64,000 nt of DNA. Origin: Corticium candelabrum. Taxonomy: Eukaryota > Porifera > Homoscleromorpha > Homosclerophorida > Plakinidae. The stretch covers positions 2,928,956-2,992,955 of the forward strand of contig NC_085089.1 in assembly GCF_963422355.1 (NCBI RefSeq), read 5' to 3'. Position 1 is the first letter of the stretch. Every line of letters begins with the position of its first letter. The notes under the pieces are model-generated. The model ran no database searches. It was not told the origin of the DNA and saw nothing but the letters and a program-made list of their open reading frames with translations. The translations under genes and the position numbers were made by a program. Positions 36,629-49,400 of this stretch are shown here, one piece after another.

Positions 36629-37872
36629 TTGCCAGGCTCCTCTTTCGACACTTATTGTCGATTTCGAAGTACCCAAGAGAGGAGCAACGTACAAGGATCG
36701 CGCTATCGTTACACCGAAGACCTGCTAGCATTGGACAGCTGCCGCCCGACGGTGCCATCTTGTCATCGGGACACGGTTATGACGTCCCCGTTGGTGGTAG
36801 ACGCGTGGCGTCAAGCGCTGGCGAGCCACCCGGATACAGTTTTCGCTAGCTACATCGTAAGTGGTTTGTCTTGGGGATTCCGGATTGGTTACGATTACAA
36901 CAAAGCAAAAGCAAGAAGATTCCGCAGGGACATGAAAACGGCAAAAGCAAACGCTGCAGTCATCGACAGTTACTTGCAAGAGGAGTGCGCGGCAGCACGC
37001 ATCTCCTGTCCTGACGAACATAGAGCAGCGGAGGCTCACGTCGGCCCTATGGGGGTAATTCCAAAAGCTCACCAACCAGGTCGATGGCGCCTTATTGTAG
37101 ATTTGTTATCCCCTCGCGCAGCGAGCGTCAACGATGGCATTGCACCCAACTTGTGCTCTCTCTCTCTCTCATACATTAGTATAGACGTGGCGGCACGGAA
37201 TATTTGCGAGCTGGGAACAGGGGCTATGATGGCAAAGTTTGATATACAGAGCGCATATCGGCATATCCCCGTTCACTCAGACAATCGTCATCTCTTGGGA
37301 ATAGCGTGGAAAGGCAAGGTGTACCTCGACCGAGCTTTACCTTTTGGCTTGCGCTGGGCTCCCAAGATATTTTCTGCTGTAGAAGACGCGCTAATGTGGA
37401 TTATGTCCTACCGAGGCATAACAGCTGGCATACATTATTTGGACAATTTTCTATTTTTCCAACGTCCGCAAGCATCGGAATGAGATGAAAATCTTGCGAA
37501 AGCATTGAGCATATGCAGCGAGCTAGGCGTGCAAGTAACTACAAACAAGCTCGAGGGCCCCACAACGTCCTTAACATTTTTGGGTTTGCAGCTCGACTCG
37601 CAAGATGGAATCATCAGCTTACCAGCCGTTAAGCTGCAGAAAGTAAAATCCACGATTGCGGAATGGCTAACGCGCCGCGCCTGCACGAAGCGCCAGCTGC
37701 TCTCTCTGATTGGTACGCTGCACCACGCAACTTCAGTGGTAAGAGCAGGTCGAGCGTTTCTGCGTCGGCTAATAGATCTTGCAGGTACCGTTAAGCAATT
37801 GCATTACTGGGTGCGTATTAACAGCGAGGCACGGGCGGATCTTCGGTGGTGGGACGCATTTCTTGAAAGCTG
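36629..37872 (+). pseudogene. Reverse transcriptase of the YR retroelement
   Basis: Motifs: VIPKAHQPGRWRLIVDL, FDIQSAYRHIPV, LPFGLRWAPKIFS, and a catalytic box HYLDNFLFF in place of the usual YLDD. After that box an in-frame TGA near 37481 interrupts, then the frame continues (LTFLGLQLDSQDGIISLP, LLSLIGTLHHA). The Asp-to-Asn change in the second catalytic position alone should abolish polymerase activity. Confidence 0.8.
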
Positions 37873-38290
37873 AAACGGAAAAAGCATTATCAAAACTTTG
37901 GTATCACGGCCACCAGCGACCCAGCTTACTTCGGACGCATCAGGCTCGTGGGATGCGGAGCCATTTGGCGGTGCAACTGGTTTCAATGGAAATGGTCACG
38001 CGAATGGGAGGAAATCAGCATCGCACCGAAAGAACTGCTACCAATTCTACTAGCAAGCGCTACAAGGGGAAAAGATTGGCGCGGCAAATTAGTGCTGTTC
38101 TGATGTGACAACCAGACTGTAGTGTCGGCTCTCGTAAATCGTCTAGCCGAGATAAGATCGTCATGCAATTGCTGAGGGTGTTGCACTTTGTAGCAGCCCT
38201 TTACTCTTTTACCTGGGTCTCGACGCACATACCGGGTGTCTCTAACGTAGCGGCGGACGCCCTGTCACGAGACAGTACGCCTAACAATCG
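37873..38290 (+). pseudogene. RNase H region of the YR retroelement
   Basis: Recoverable across frames: LTSDASGSWGCGA, IAPKELLPILLASA, CDNQTVVSAL and THIPGVSNVAADALSRD. These match the RNase H and tail of DIRS-like polymerases (DALSR motif). Multiple stops and at least one frameshift. Confidence 0.7.
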
Positions 38291-39340
38291 ATGTCTGTCG
38301 TTGCAGCTCAAGGAGCAGCCAGCGGCCATTCCACTACAGTTTCTGGAGCTGCTGTTGTCTCCCCATCTAAACTGAAGCTCGCACACCTGGAGACGGCTGC
38401 TTGTCGTTTCTTTGCGTCAGGCTTAGCTGATTCTACCAGGAAAGCATACGCGTCCGGTCAAGCACGGTATCTAAAAATTCTGCAATCGTTTTTCCTTCAT
38501 CCCTCTTTCCACATCCGAGCACCGCCTATGTTTGTTTGTCTCACACCTAGCCGAAGAAGGTCTCTCTCACAAAACTATCAAAAGCTACCTGTCAGCAGTG
38601 CGCCACCTACAGATCCAGTCGGGTTTGGGCGACCCATTCACCGCTACTCTCGCACAACTAGCTTATGTCTTGAAAGAATTCGACGTCAGCGGGGACCGCG
38701 CCTGAAGGTCGACAAGCGCTTGCCTATTACAGCGGCAGAATTAAAAATTTTGAAAGATGTGTGGGCGAAAAGATCACCATTTTACAACGCCGCAATGCTG
38801 TGGGCTGCAGTCTGCACGGGTTTCTTTGGCTTTATGCGAGCGGGAGAGTTTACCGTAAGCTCCGTAGCAGCATTCGACTCCTCTGTTCACCTAGCGCCAC
38901 AAAACGTCAGCATCGACTCACATGTAACTCCGTCTGTGATGCGCATTCACCTAAAGCAATCGAAAACAGACCCGTTCCGTTAAGGTGTAAACATCTTTTT
39001 GGGTCGATCGAAACAAGAACTTTGCCCAGTGGCTGCTCTGCTGAGCTACATTGCGCTCCGAGGCAACTCGCAAGGCCCCTTATTTCTCTACGACGATGGC
39101 ACGTCACTCTCGCGCGATAGGCTGGTCCGGGAAGTTCAGCGAGCGCTCGCAAAAGTCTGACTTGACTGCACAGGCTTTACAGGCCGCAACTTCCGCATTG
39201 GCGCAGCGACGACAGCGAAGGCAAGAGGGTTGCACGATTCCACAATAAAAGCCCATGGAAGGTGGAAGAGTACAGCGTTTGAGTCGTACGTAAGAATCCC
39301 TGACAACAGTTTAGCAGAACTTTTGCAGTCACTCGCGTAA
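38291..39340 (+). pseudogene. Tyrosine recombinase of the YR retroelement
   Basis: N-terminal SAM-like part (ADSTRKAYASGQARYL), then in another frame AEEGLSHKTIKSYLSAVRHL. The catalytic core has GFMRAGEFTV (first Arg), FRIGAATTAKARGL, HGRWKS and FESYVR (Tyr). The usual His before FRIG (HxFR) is Arg here, and a stop precedes the segment. It inserts the circular DNA copy in active elements; inactive here. Confidence 0.75.
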
Positions 39341-40267
39341 CGGTCGGCGTGTGCACTACTAACCTAGAAAATGGTTAATAACACAACTTTAGAATAAACG
39401 CAACATAAACGGCAGCTGTTTCACCCGCATCAGCCTCTGACGTATACGGTGCCTGGAAATGCCACACATCGTCAGGTAGGAGATAATAGTTGGCACAGTG
39501 TACCGTGCTTGGGATGGTGATTTTAAGAAAATCCCCGGATGGGTCGGAGTCCCGGTCTGATGACCGTCTCCTGCAGCACGGTACGGTTCACGCATGCGCA
39601 TACTTGAGCTCCATCCTCGCGCCGGGGCCAGACTTTCCCTCCGACAAGTCTGGCAAAGTTCGTCCGGTGAAGGTATCTGACGGCGAAGTTTTACCTGGCG
39701 ATACATAAGACTATGAATATCCGACGAAGGTAAGGAGTCAAACAGACTTGAAAATGTTGATGGTATATCTAGAAATCACGTCAAGAGATTCATCGATTAA
39801 GAATGTTATAAAACTAACTGCCATTGCATCAAACAGAATCCATTCCCTTAATTAAATATTTGTTAACACAAAACAGTCAAAATTTAAAAACCTTTGTCAA
39901 AGTTCTGACTATCATACATTTAAACAATTAATTGCCTTACTCTGTTATCTGGACCACAAATTTTAAACCTGCGCATGCATGCATGCATGGATCGAGCTAC
40001 AATTTGCCCTATCAATGTGAAAACCGCAACCCTGAATGTAGCACATCTGCCGTTAATTAGGAAGAGTCTAAATCATACCTCTAAGTCTTTGCTGCATTTC
40101 TCGTGCTAGCTATACCAACACCTAAGCACCACATACAATGATACAGTACCTGCATGCAGCATTCAGGCGCGTACCTGATGGGGTTTGGGGTTACAAGCAA
40201 CCCCCTGTCACATATGTACAGCTTGCCCTCTCTTACGGCCACTGGGGACGCGTGCATGATCTATCTA

Positions 40268-40323
<56 letters not shown>

Positions 40324-40402
40324 ACATGTAACGTACCAAGACAAAAGCCTGGAGTCTGAAATGAGGCAAGCCTCGTGTTAGCAGAAAATATTTATCACAT
40401 CC

Positions 40403-40412
40403 GGGATTTCCA
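40403..40412. promoter_or_regulatory. kappaB-like site upstream of GTPase copy 2
   Basis: GGGATTTCCA differs from the NF-kappaB consensus at the last base. It is about 360 bp before the ATG at 40772. No clear ISRE (GAAANNGAAA) was seen between here and the ATG. A chance match is quite possible. Confidence 0.2.
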
Positions 40413-40771
40413 TTCCGCCAAGTAGCGTTCGTTCTTTGCTGTCGTTTTCTCATGGCAAATCATACTGCTACCTCACAAACATTATATGCCTCAACCGGAG
40501 CAAACCCCTCTCTCGTCTGCACAGCTACGCCCTGGCCTGTCCAGCTGTATTGCCTCTCGTTCTAGGGCTTTCTCGATTCACAATTTTCAGTCTCATCCGA
40601 AACGTTTGCGTCATCATGCTCTGTCACGACCACAGCAGTGCTTGTATTTTGTAACTAAAAATAGACATTACGTCAGTTTTCCGGTCACGCACGTCACATG
40701 CACTGATCTTGTCGTTGTTAGATCTTTCGGCTGTTTGAGACCTCTTTAGAGCGCCACGCGTACGGTATCCG

Positions 40772-43345
40772 ATGAGCAACGAATCTAGAAAGAGAAAGAG
40801 AACCATTCGGACTGAACACCAGAACGACTCTCCGTGCAAGAAAAACAGCCAATTGTCTCGTTTAACTTTTGCAGAAGCGTACGATAAATCTGTTCGCCCC
40901 TACATCGATCTTGTCGACAGTCTTCGTAGCAGCGGTGTTGACCAGGACGTTAGTCTTCCTTCTGTAGTCGTCATCGGAGATCAAAGCACAGGCAAAAGCT
41001 CAGTACTTGAAGCAATTTCGGGTGTTCAGTTACCGCGGGGAACAGGAATAGTTACGAGATGTGCCTTAGAACTACGACTGAAGAAGAATAGACGCCAGAA
41101 TGCTAGCGATCAGTGGAGTGGGCGACTGAGATATGTTACTAAATCCGGAAAAGAAACAGTTAACTTGACAAGTCCAGAAGAGGTGGAAAACGCTGTTCAA
41201 CGTGCACAAAACGCTCTTGCAGGTGCTGGTAAAGGAGTCAGTGAGGACGGTAAAATTGAGCTCGAAGTCTGCTCACCTCACGTTCCTGACCTTACCCTCA
41301 TTGACCTTCCTGGGATCACGCGAGTTGCTATTGAAGGACAGCCCAAAAACATCGCAGACAAGATCAAGCGTCTCATCAAGAAACATATTATTAAAGGAGA
41401 AACTATCATTCTTTGTGTCATTCCATGTACCAGCGACATCACTACGTCTGAGGCTTTGGTGTTTTCCCAAGAAGTGGATCCCAAAGGTGACAGAACCCTT
41501 GGTGTCCTAACACGGGCTGATCAAACTGGACAAGGAGAAGAAAAAGCAATCATGGATATCTTGCAGCAGAGAAGTGATGTAAAATTGAAACTAGGCTGTA
41601 CAGTCGTGAAATGTCGAAGCCAGAAAGACATTGAGAACAAAATGTCTCTAGCTGAAGCTCTAGAAGCAGAGAGGGAGTTCTTTCAAGAGCACGAGGTTAG
41701 TGAGTGCGTGTGTGTCCGCCCACTTGTGTCCATTTGACTGCGATGTGATGTAATACTGTCTAGGTGTTCTGCAAACTGGAGGCCGACAAAATGGGGATTA
41801 AAGAATTGTCACTGAAACTAACACGACAACTGGTTGAGCACATACAAGCTTGCCTTCCCAACCTACTGGTTGATGTAGGAAAAGCTCTCACACAAACTAC
41901 AGCAAATCTGGATCGACTTGGATCACCCCTTCCCAGCAATAAAACCGAATTTCTCGTAGAAGTAAGTGATACAAAACTTTTGCTTGTACTTGAGTAAAAT
42001 TCTACCAAATCATTAGGCTTTACTTCAGTATGGAAAGACACTAGGCGCTGTGGTTAAAGGTGACTGTATGGCGCAGAAAGAGTTGAATGATGATCATATT
42101 TTTAAAGATGTAAGAAGCTGCTTTCACGAGTTTGGAAAGAAAATTCATTCTCTGTGTCCAGGTGAGATCAAGTCCATAGTATCGCTTATGTATATCTTAG
42201 CGTGCATGTACTTTGGATATTGACAGATGAAGATTGTCTAGAAGACATCAAAAAGCAGATTAAAGAGAAAAGAGGCAGAGAGTTGCCAGGGTTAGTTAAA
42301 ATTGTTTACTTGAAAAATAGGCATTTATGCATGTCGACAGCCGGCTGATAACACAATTTTTGCCAAGATTTGAGAACTACGGAGTATTTGAAGCAGTAGC
42401 ATTTGGATGTGTGAATACCTTTAAAGAGCCAGCTTTGGAATGTTTGCAGAATGTAAAGCAATTGATTGAGAAAGTCAGTTTTTCTAGTATCATGCAGGTC
42501 TTGTGAATAGCAGTGTTTAGTTTAATTCATGATATATTTATTGCAGGCATATGTTAGACTTGCTGCTGACCAGTTCGAGAGATTTCCCACTTTGAAACGG
42601 AATGTCATAGGTCAAGTAGGGAGTCAGTTCCAAAAAAGATGCAATGCAGCAGCAGAAGCAATTGAGACAATGATGAGTATGGAAGACTGGATCTATACCA
42701 GAGATTCAGTATATCAAAACGTAATGACTGATGTTTCCTCTGAAGGCGCAGCAGGTCATTGTTTGCAACCATGTCTCTCTTTGCCTCTAGAATGTAATTG
42801 TCTTTTTTAGTTGACAGACAACCGGTCCCTAGCTTGCATCCTACAATTACATCTACAACCAGATTTCTCGGTGGTGAAGTTGACAATCCAGTCACTGATG
42901 AGTCTACTGAACGGGCTGCAAAACAGCTTCTTCAAAAACTTAAAGGCTATTTTAGGGTAGCTGAATAGCATACATCATACTTTTATAAAGCAGATTTGTT
43001 TTGATATTATCGTCTCATATATAGATCGTGAGTCTTCGTCTTGGAGATCATATTCCAATGGCTATCATGTTGCACTTATTAACCAACTTTGTGAAAGATG
43101 TTGAAACAAGACTGATTAGTAAGCTCGTTGGATTTGATGGAAAGAGACAAAAGACATCAAATGACGAAGACATCAGTAGTAATGGACCGAACTCTGACAG
43201 AGAAGAAGATGCTCTCACCATTGACATGCTTGTTTGTGAAGATGTGAACGTTGCATTGAAGCGCAAAACGCTCAAGCAAAAGAAACAACGGTTGCTGGAT
43301 GCACAGAAAGAGTTAAAGACATTTACAGTCAAGCGAAAGAAGTAA
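40772..43345 (+). CDS. Mx-like dynamin-family GTPase, copy 2 (intact)
   Basis: Exons 40772-41695, 41764-41961, 42017-42161, 42227-42290, 42341-42473, 42547-42754, 42811-42956 and 43025-43345 join without stop into about 712 codons. The N-terminal extension is basic (ESRKRKRTIRTEHQ). The GTPase domain has GDQSTGKSS, TGIVTRC, DLPG and TRAD. Across the exon 4-5 junction it reads RGRELPGRLITQFLPRF. A GED ends the protein (RLGDHIPMAIMLHLLTNF, then a Lys-rich end). Length and domain order match Mx proteins, about 50 residues longer than vertebrate forms. An acidic insert (SNGPNSDREEDAL) sits inside the GED. It is the better candidate functional paralogue: the frame is intact with conventional acceptors, and it has its own unique 5' region. 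Confidence 0.85.
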
Positions 43346-44506
43346 CACGTTCAGAATTAGCTCACCAATAGATTATGAACACACATAGAGATAGTGTCCT
43401 TCACTATTTTGTGTTTCATTGCAGAATCCATACATTGAATTTTGCAGTTTGATCATAATTATACACACTTCACTATTAGCCATTCCTAAACAAGCTGCTC
43501 AAGTCCATGAATTGTAAAACCCGATAGCTCTCAACTGCACTGAATATTATTAAAAGTAGAAGTGAGTCCACTTGTATTCTAAAATAATGAATTAATATCC
43601 TTACGATTCAATACTTGCTGGTTTTGAATCATCTTGGTATTTTCTATTATCAATCACTAACTAGATTAAATTATGGATCAGTATTTACACTATATATATT
43701 ATTTTCTAAAAGACACACAGACTTTAATTTGTGTCCTAATATTGTCATTCTTTCTTTACACAATTAAGAATTTGGAATCAATAACATAATTAGAGATTTT
43801 GCATAAACAAGGTACATATGACATCTACTATGAGTAACATTGATTAGTTGGTATGTGCACATGTACACACTCTTAAGAGTATGTAGTCTACAAACATCTC
43901 AGCAATTGCTATAGATCAAATGATTCAACACAAAACAATTATCATACAATCAGTATTGATGAGTGATGACAATATTTCATAAGAGTCGTATACAATGACA
44001 TCTGGGATCTTAAGTCATCCTTAAAGGCCTTTCTTAAAACGTGGCAAGATTATTCCCACTAATTCATTGTATTTTAGCATGTTGTCGGAGTATCAAACCT
44101 GTGTATTAATGTAACGATTAAGTTAAAAGCTATAGCAATCCTTAAGCACTGCCCACACTGGCAACTGGATCGTGATCCGATCTCGATAGATAGCAGTCTT
44201 ACTTGCAGCTATTTATCAGAAGAAACTTAATTGAAAGCTTCAGATTAATTTTTATTTCTTGCGACGCAACGTAGATCTTCATGAAGACATAAGCATACAA
44301 TAATGATTCTGTTCTTTGTTTGTCGTCTGTCTGATCTTATATAGATCATCCACACCGTGCACTATCATGGCTTCTCTGAGTCTTTTGATGTAAACATAGA
44401 AAATTAGCTTGCTCACTGACTACAAGGTACATGCGCCGTTAGATGAGCAGAGCTCTGGACATGAGCAGAGTCTTTACATACATACATACACACATACATA
44501 CATATA
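43346..44506 (+). repeat. 3' flank of GTPase copy 2, duplicated from or to 27.8-29.6 kb
   Basis: Non-coding, collinear with the flank of copy 1 but lacking the PIF/Harbinger insertion. Ends in the same TACA microsatellite. Confidence 0.75.
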
Positions 44507-45735
44507 TATGAGTATATGTATATATACTGATGCCCACCCTGCGTCATCACAAAACTGTGTTGGCTGCAAGTTCATGTGACATGCAGAATAATTGGTACAG
44601 AACGTTTACAGTAAGAATAATCATTTTACAGTGCAAAGCAACTTCACTTACATTAATTGTGCAAGAGCTTTCATCAATCAAGCAAAGGTGACTGTGCAGC
44701 ATCGGATCAAAGTAGATTTAATTAAATTGCAAATACATCAAGTAATGAGTTTTACATGCTGTAACCCTAATACTGAAATCCTGTGTACTCTGCAGAAGTA
44801 GAAAAGTCTTTCTAATCTTTATCACAGCAAACGTTGGAAGAATAATGTTGTAGTATGTCTTGCCCAGTGTTTCCCATAGCTATCGTCAACTGGCTGTAAG
44901 ATGTGATCTCTCTGTATTGCCTACGAATCACAGTAAGCAATGACAGCAACTTTGTTTGTGTGACTGATTTACAAAATATTGTCAGCATTTAGTACACTTG
45001 CACATAAATTAAACAACAAACTGTTCAGAGCCCTGGTCCTGTCTAATAATTAATACCATGTCATTTGCAGAGCCCAGACACTCAAGTAGACACCAGATCA
45101 AAAACCCAAGGTGCTCTTTAATTTCATCCATTATATTAGGTGTCCACGCAATTAAAAGACACTCTTGAGCAATGGGCATTATCAATTAACCATGGCTTAC
45201 GGCTGCACATAAGTGTTGCTGCATGGTTTACTCACATGTTTCTGAATTTCTACAATTACTTAACTGTTTCTCAGTTCCTTGACTTTGGCAGCTTTGCTAT
45301 TCCCACAGAACTGAAGTGAAACCATGTCACACAAGAATTACAGCAAACACATAGATTGTTCAGTGTGGAAATCATGGTAGCATATATGGCATATCCATAC
45401 GATTATTCCTTGTTTTGATCTATTGTGTTTCAATCAACAACCGAGCAACAGTAGAAACATACAAACAAACCATGCAGGCAACTATCGTCATCGCGCAGCT
45501 GGAATTCTGTCGGGTCTGCATCCAACAATCTTCATCTGTAATTAGCATCTCTTGTTTGATTGCTTTAACAGCTGTCTCTTAATTTCCACAAACCAAAACA
45601 GAACAGTGTAACTAAAAAATTAAATAATGCCTGTCAATTGATATTTCCAACTAGTTATGTCAACCAAATCAGTTGTATCAAGAGATTTTGTAATATTGTA
45701 AAGAAATAAAAAGTTAATAAAGAGCTTTGCTTATA

Positions 45736-46231
45736 CAGTAGGACACCACTTAGCTGACACTCAGTTATCCGAAAGCGTGGATTATCCAACGATGCATGGC
45801 TTGTCTGAACTGCGAGGCTGTGCGCACGCTAGGATATACGATTCCTGTGCGTACAGTACTGTATCCGTAATCCACGTGTCGTCAAATTAAATGTGAAGCT
45901 CTAGAAACAGTTCTTCAGTACCTGAGAGAACAACCTGAAGTTTCAGTAAGCACAATGGTCCTACTGAATGGGATGCTGATGAAAACTACAGCAAGAGGAG
46001 TGAAAGCAATGATCCAGACTAAGATTAGTGGTTACTTTAAGTCTTGACAGTTCCCATTAGTTTTCTCCCTAGTCAAAGAAGTTGTACTGTATTAGTTGTT
46101 ACATGTACAATTAGATGTTGATCTTCTTTGAGTAGTTTGCAGTCGTTTTCAAAATGCGTCAGTTATCCATCGTTTTCAGTTATCCGACGTCCTTTTGGTC
46201 CCATGCCTGTCGGATAAGTGATGTCCTACCG
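45736..46231 (+). mobile_element. Tigger/pogo-like DNA transposon relic
   Basis: Left end CAGTAGGACACCACTTAG and inverted right end CGGTAGGACATCACTTATCC, flanked by TA on both sides as for Tc1/mariner-pogo elements. The interior keeps a short + strand stretch resembling a Tigger/jerky transposase C-terminus (ALETVLQYLREQPEVSVST, then a stop after SGYFKS at about 46048). The rest of the transposase is deleted. Confidence 0.7.
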
Positions 46232-46309
46232 TAATAATATATAAAGACTTACAAATTTACGTTACATATTGCATAGGTAGAAATGAACTAAGAGTAGCTG
46301 CACTACAGT

Positions 46310-48326
46310 TTACTTATCTCTGTCAATCAAGTAGACTACTTGATACACACAGATCAGTAAAAGAGTGATAATTGCAATACCTGGATGTCCATTATGCTCT
46401 AGGCTCATTGTTGCCGTCCAAAAACTAGGTGCAAGATAGTCCAAGGTAAGTGAGCAAAAAACACTTTGCCCGTCTTTCTCACACAGATGAAGTCTTAACA
46501 ACCTAAATACAATATTAATAGTGATGGGCAGTCACTACTAACATTTACAACAGCTATACATATGTAAAACAAACAAACAAACGGCATTTGTTGTCACCAA
46601 TCTCAAGCACATTCTGTGTATAAAAAATAAACTTGCATCTATCCTAACAATTTTTAGCCTCTACTCTTATGACCAATACAATTATGTAGATAAACATTTT
46701 CTATCCATAGTAGCTGCTAAAAGGTGACTCATAGTCACAGTACTGGCAAAAACTGTAAAACAGTAATGTATAAGTCAATATTATATATATATATATATAG
46801 ATATAAAGAATCTATTTGAAAAAAGTTATTTAGTTTAGGCCAGCATAATCAAAATTTCCTCTGTTCTTGTTTTAGTAAGATGGTGATTAAACTCTTACAG
46901 TCTTCTCACCAAGATTGTTTCGTAACTGGCAATGCCATGCAAATTAAGCAAAGGCTCAAACTTTCATCTTCGTGGAAGTTGGAGCATGTTAGGGTATTCA
47001 CGTCTTCCGTAATATAGCATTTCAACTCAGTTACAAGTGCTAAGACCGGCCATTAGAAAGTAGTTGTCCTGGAATGGTACTTGAAGTACTGTACTCTGCT
47101 GTAGAATGTCACTGCAGTCCATGCTGCCACCTTGCTAAGTGGGGATGTTACCGGCAAATCTTGCAATTCGTTTCTCCCATTAACTGGCAGTGAAGCCTTC
47201 CCATCTGCAAAATAGTGACATGGCTTGATGTGGTGGAAAAACATCATGATTATATGTCAAGCATATTGAATGTATAATGGCCAGACAAGACTATGCTGTT
47301 CATAGAGCCAGAAAAGATAAAAAATGTAAAGAAAACAAACTAACACGATACGCATAAAACAGACACACAGAGACAGACCAATGAAAAACCAGACACACAA
47401 GTAAGACTGAGAAACAGGTAAAAAAAGACAAATAAGATAATTAAGCCTGGAAGTTCGTTGATCGTATTAGCAAAGATCCTGCTGCTACTGTAGTGCAATG
47501 CAGTAAGCATTAGGCCATAAGTGAGACAGCCAGTGAGCACTAATGCAGAGTTCTTGGCAGTTAACTAACCCGGCCACCTCAGGCAGCTGAATGAGGAACT
47601 ACTTCCTGTGGTAGAGGAGATGCTATACCAAAAGACACATTTTAAGAACATCTCAGTCTTAAGACTTAAAGACTGGCTAAACTATTACTTGTTTAATTAA
47701 TTTGCTACATCACAACTTCTACTGTATGCAAGATACCTTGTAAGATAGAAATAAAATCATCGCTAGAAGGATCATCTTCACTTTCTTTGTTGTTGTCAGT
47801 AACTGGAGACAGATGGCACAACGTACTATAATGGAAAAGTGTTATCGTTATTAATGAAATGTAAGTAATGTTAATATTGTAGTCGCAGAACTTCAGAACC
47901 AAACGAGCAAAAAGATATCCAGTTTGAGAAGATAGACAGCTATCTCTTAGGTATTGTCAGTACCAAAGGAAGAGAAGTGTATACATAGTGTTTGACGTTT
48001 AGTTGCATGGTATGTGGTTACCACTGCAAATTAGCATTACTGATAATTACTGTGTGAGAAGCACGTTGCCTTTTCACGAGTTAAAAAGTGTAGAACATAA
48101 CTGTAAACAAAGAGTTTAATAGCAGAGTGTACATGTAAATACCTAAATCTGCTTGAATACTTTCTGAGCTGTAATCTGCACATTCAGTTGAAGCAGAGTC
48201 CACATTAGAAATAACATCACGTCCGTCGTACCAATAGGTACCATCAAGCCCAATCATCTGATATGGAGAACAAGTTGTGACTAGCTTTGCTATCACTGAA
48301 TGTTTCGCCATCGTGTTTAGTATCAT
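46310..48326 (-). CDS. Unidentified multi-exon gene
   Basis: Three - strand exons join in phase. Exon 48326-48143 contains an ATG at 48311: MAKHSVIAKLVTTCSPYQM, then GLDGTYWYDGRDV. Exon 47802-47737 (acceptor CTGTCTCCAG) is acidic: VTDNNKESEDDPSSDDF. Exon 47204-47152 (acceptor ATTTTGCAG) reads DGKASLPVNGRNELQDLP. A possible last exon at about 46488-46310 encodes a hydrophobic tail (IAIITLLLICVYQVVYLI) just before the stop, suggesting a tail-anchored or single-pass protein. Its phase requires one more undetected exon; a 51-nt candidate near 46960-46912 (FEPLLNLHGIASYETIL) does not fix the phase. Family not recognised. Confidence 0.4.
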
Positions 48327-48429
48327 CTAGCAGCACCAGTACAGATTAGAGACGTGAAATAGTCTCTATAGCCGAATAATTAGTGAAATGACCATCAGCC
48401 ACAGAATGGTCACTTCAAGTAATTCGAAT

Positions 48430-49400
48430 CAACTCAATACATTGGACAAGAGGCAGGTAGGTGATCCAGGCAGAGTTGCAATGTCAGTTCTCTTTGCAGC
48501 AAGAATATGTGTGAGTGTTCTGTGGGCTTGCTCTGCTACTAGAGAACGATGAGATCGCCCAGTAATAATTTTGCAATCTCCTGGGCAATACAACAAAAAT
48601 TTTTGAATTATTTTAATACAAGAAAAGAAAGACGATGTTATAAGTTGATAGATTGTGCAGTCAGTATACATACATGCATGCATACATACATACATTTCTA
48701 CAAGAGCCCTTAATTAAGGCCCAGGTCAACAGTCACCATACACTTGCTACTACTATGTAGCTCGTGCCAACCAACAGTCACTATGTCACTATACACTTGC
48801 TACAAAGTAAATCTAGCTACAACCATCAGTCACTATGCACTTGCTGTACTTGTTTTTGACAGAAACAATACTCCATACTGAGAGAGAAATGCAATTGCAT
48901 GCGAGTTCCTTGCCTAAGTGCGCCCATCCTGCATATTAAACTTCTGACCCAAAAGTCCCGGATATTTGCACTCTAAATGCATTCTTTAACCAATTGAGCA
49001 CACATGGCTTTATAGCAGCATTACCTTCTTGCAAAACTCTGTTCCGTTGTCATGTTGCAAAATCAATGGTATTCCAACAATGCTAAAGATTTGCTTAAAT
49101 AAGGCATCTTGTAACTTCAAATGCCGTATTCTTCTGTTGCGGCCAAATAATATTAAACTTTGAAAAGTGACTTATGTAATGGCCAATCCATTTGAATTCA
49201 TTGTCGGCATTGTGTGACATATCCACTAAATTGACTTGCCCTCCTTTCCTAAAGCCTGGAGAGGGTATAGGCCGATAGAAGCAACAGACATCTGGCGCTG
49301 CTTGCATGAACAAGTTTGGCAGGTTTTTACAAACTCTTGCACTACGGACCTAGTGATGCCATAATAGTGCTGTTGGACCTATTTCACAACAAAAATACAA
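48430..49400 (-). mobile_element. Ty3/gypsy-type integrase relic (KRBA2-like), split by a SINE
   Basis: Reading - strand 5' to 3': part of the HHCC zinc finger (QQHYYGITRSVVQEFVKTC, then CxxC), then the catalytic core GGQVNLVDMSHNADNEFKW (first Asp), ILQHDNGTEF (second Asp), then, beyond a SINE at 48885-49012, GDCKIITGRSHRSLVAEQAH (Glu). At least one frameshift lies near 49100. The D, D and E positions are still visible. It resembles the KRBA2/GIN class of domesticated-looking integrases, but the breaks argue for a dead element. Confidence 0.75.
48885..49012 (-). mobile_element. Diverged tRNA-SINE within the integrase relic
   Basis: On the - strand: A-box-like GTGTGCTCAATTGG, B-box-like GGGTCAGAAG, then the central block GGCAAGGAACTCGCATGC. 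More diverged than the copies at 2.2 and 59.6 kb. Confidence 0.55.

Larger units (their letters stand above)
36163..39345 (+). mobile_element. Tyrosine-recombinase (DIRS/Ngaro-type) retrotransposon, degenerate
   Basis: Order: zinc-finger gag-like frame, reverse transcriptase, RNase H, tyrosine recombinase. This order and the recombinase in place of a DDE integrase define YR retrotransposons. Several stops and frameshifts make it inactive. No methyltransferase-like domain was seen, so DIRS versus Ngaro is open. Terminal repeats were not resolved; a GC-rich stretch at 36070-36140 (GTGCGCGCTAGCGCGCG) may belong to the 5' end. Confidence 0.8.
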
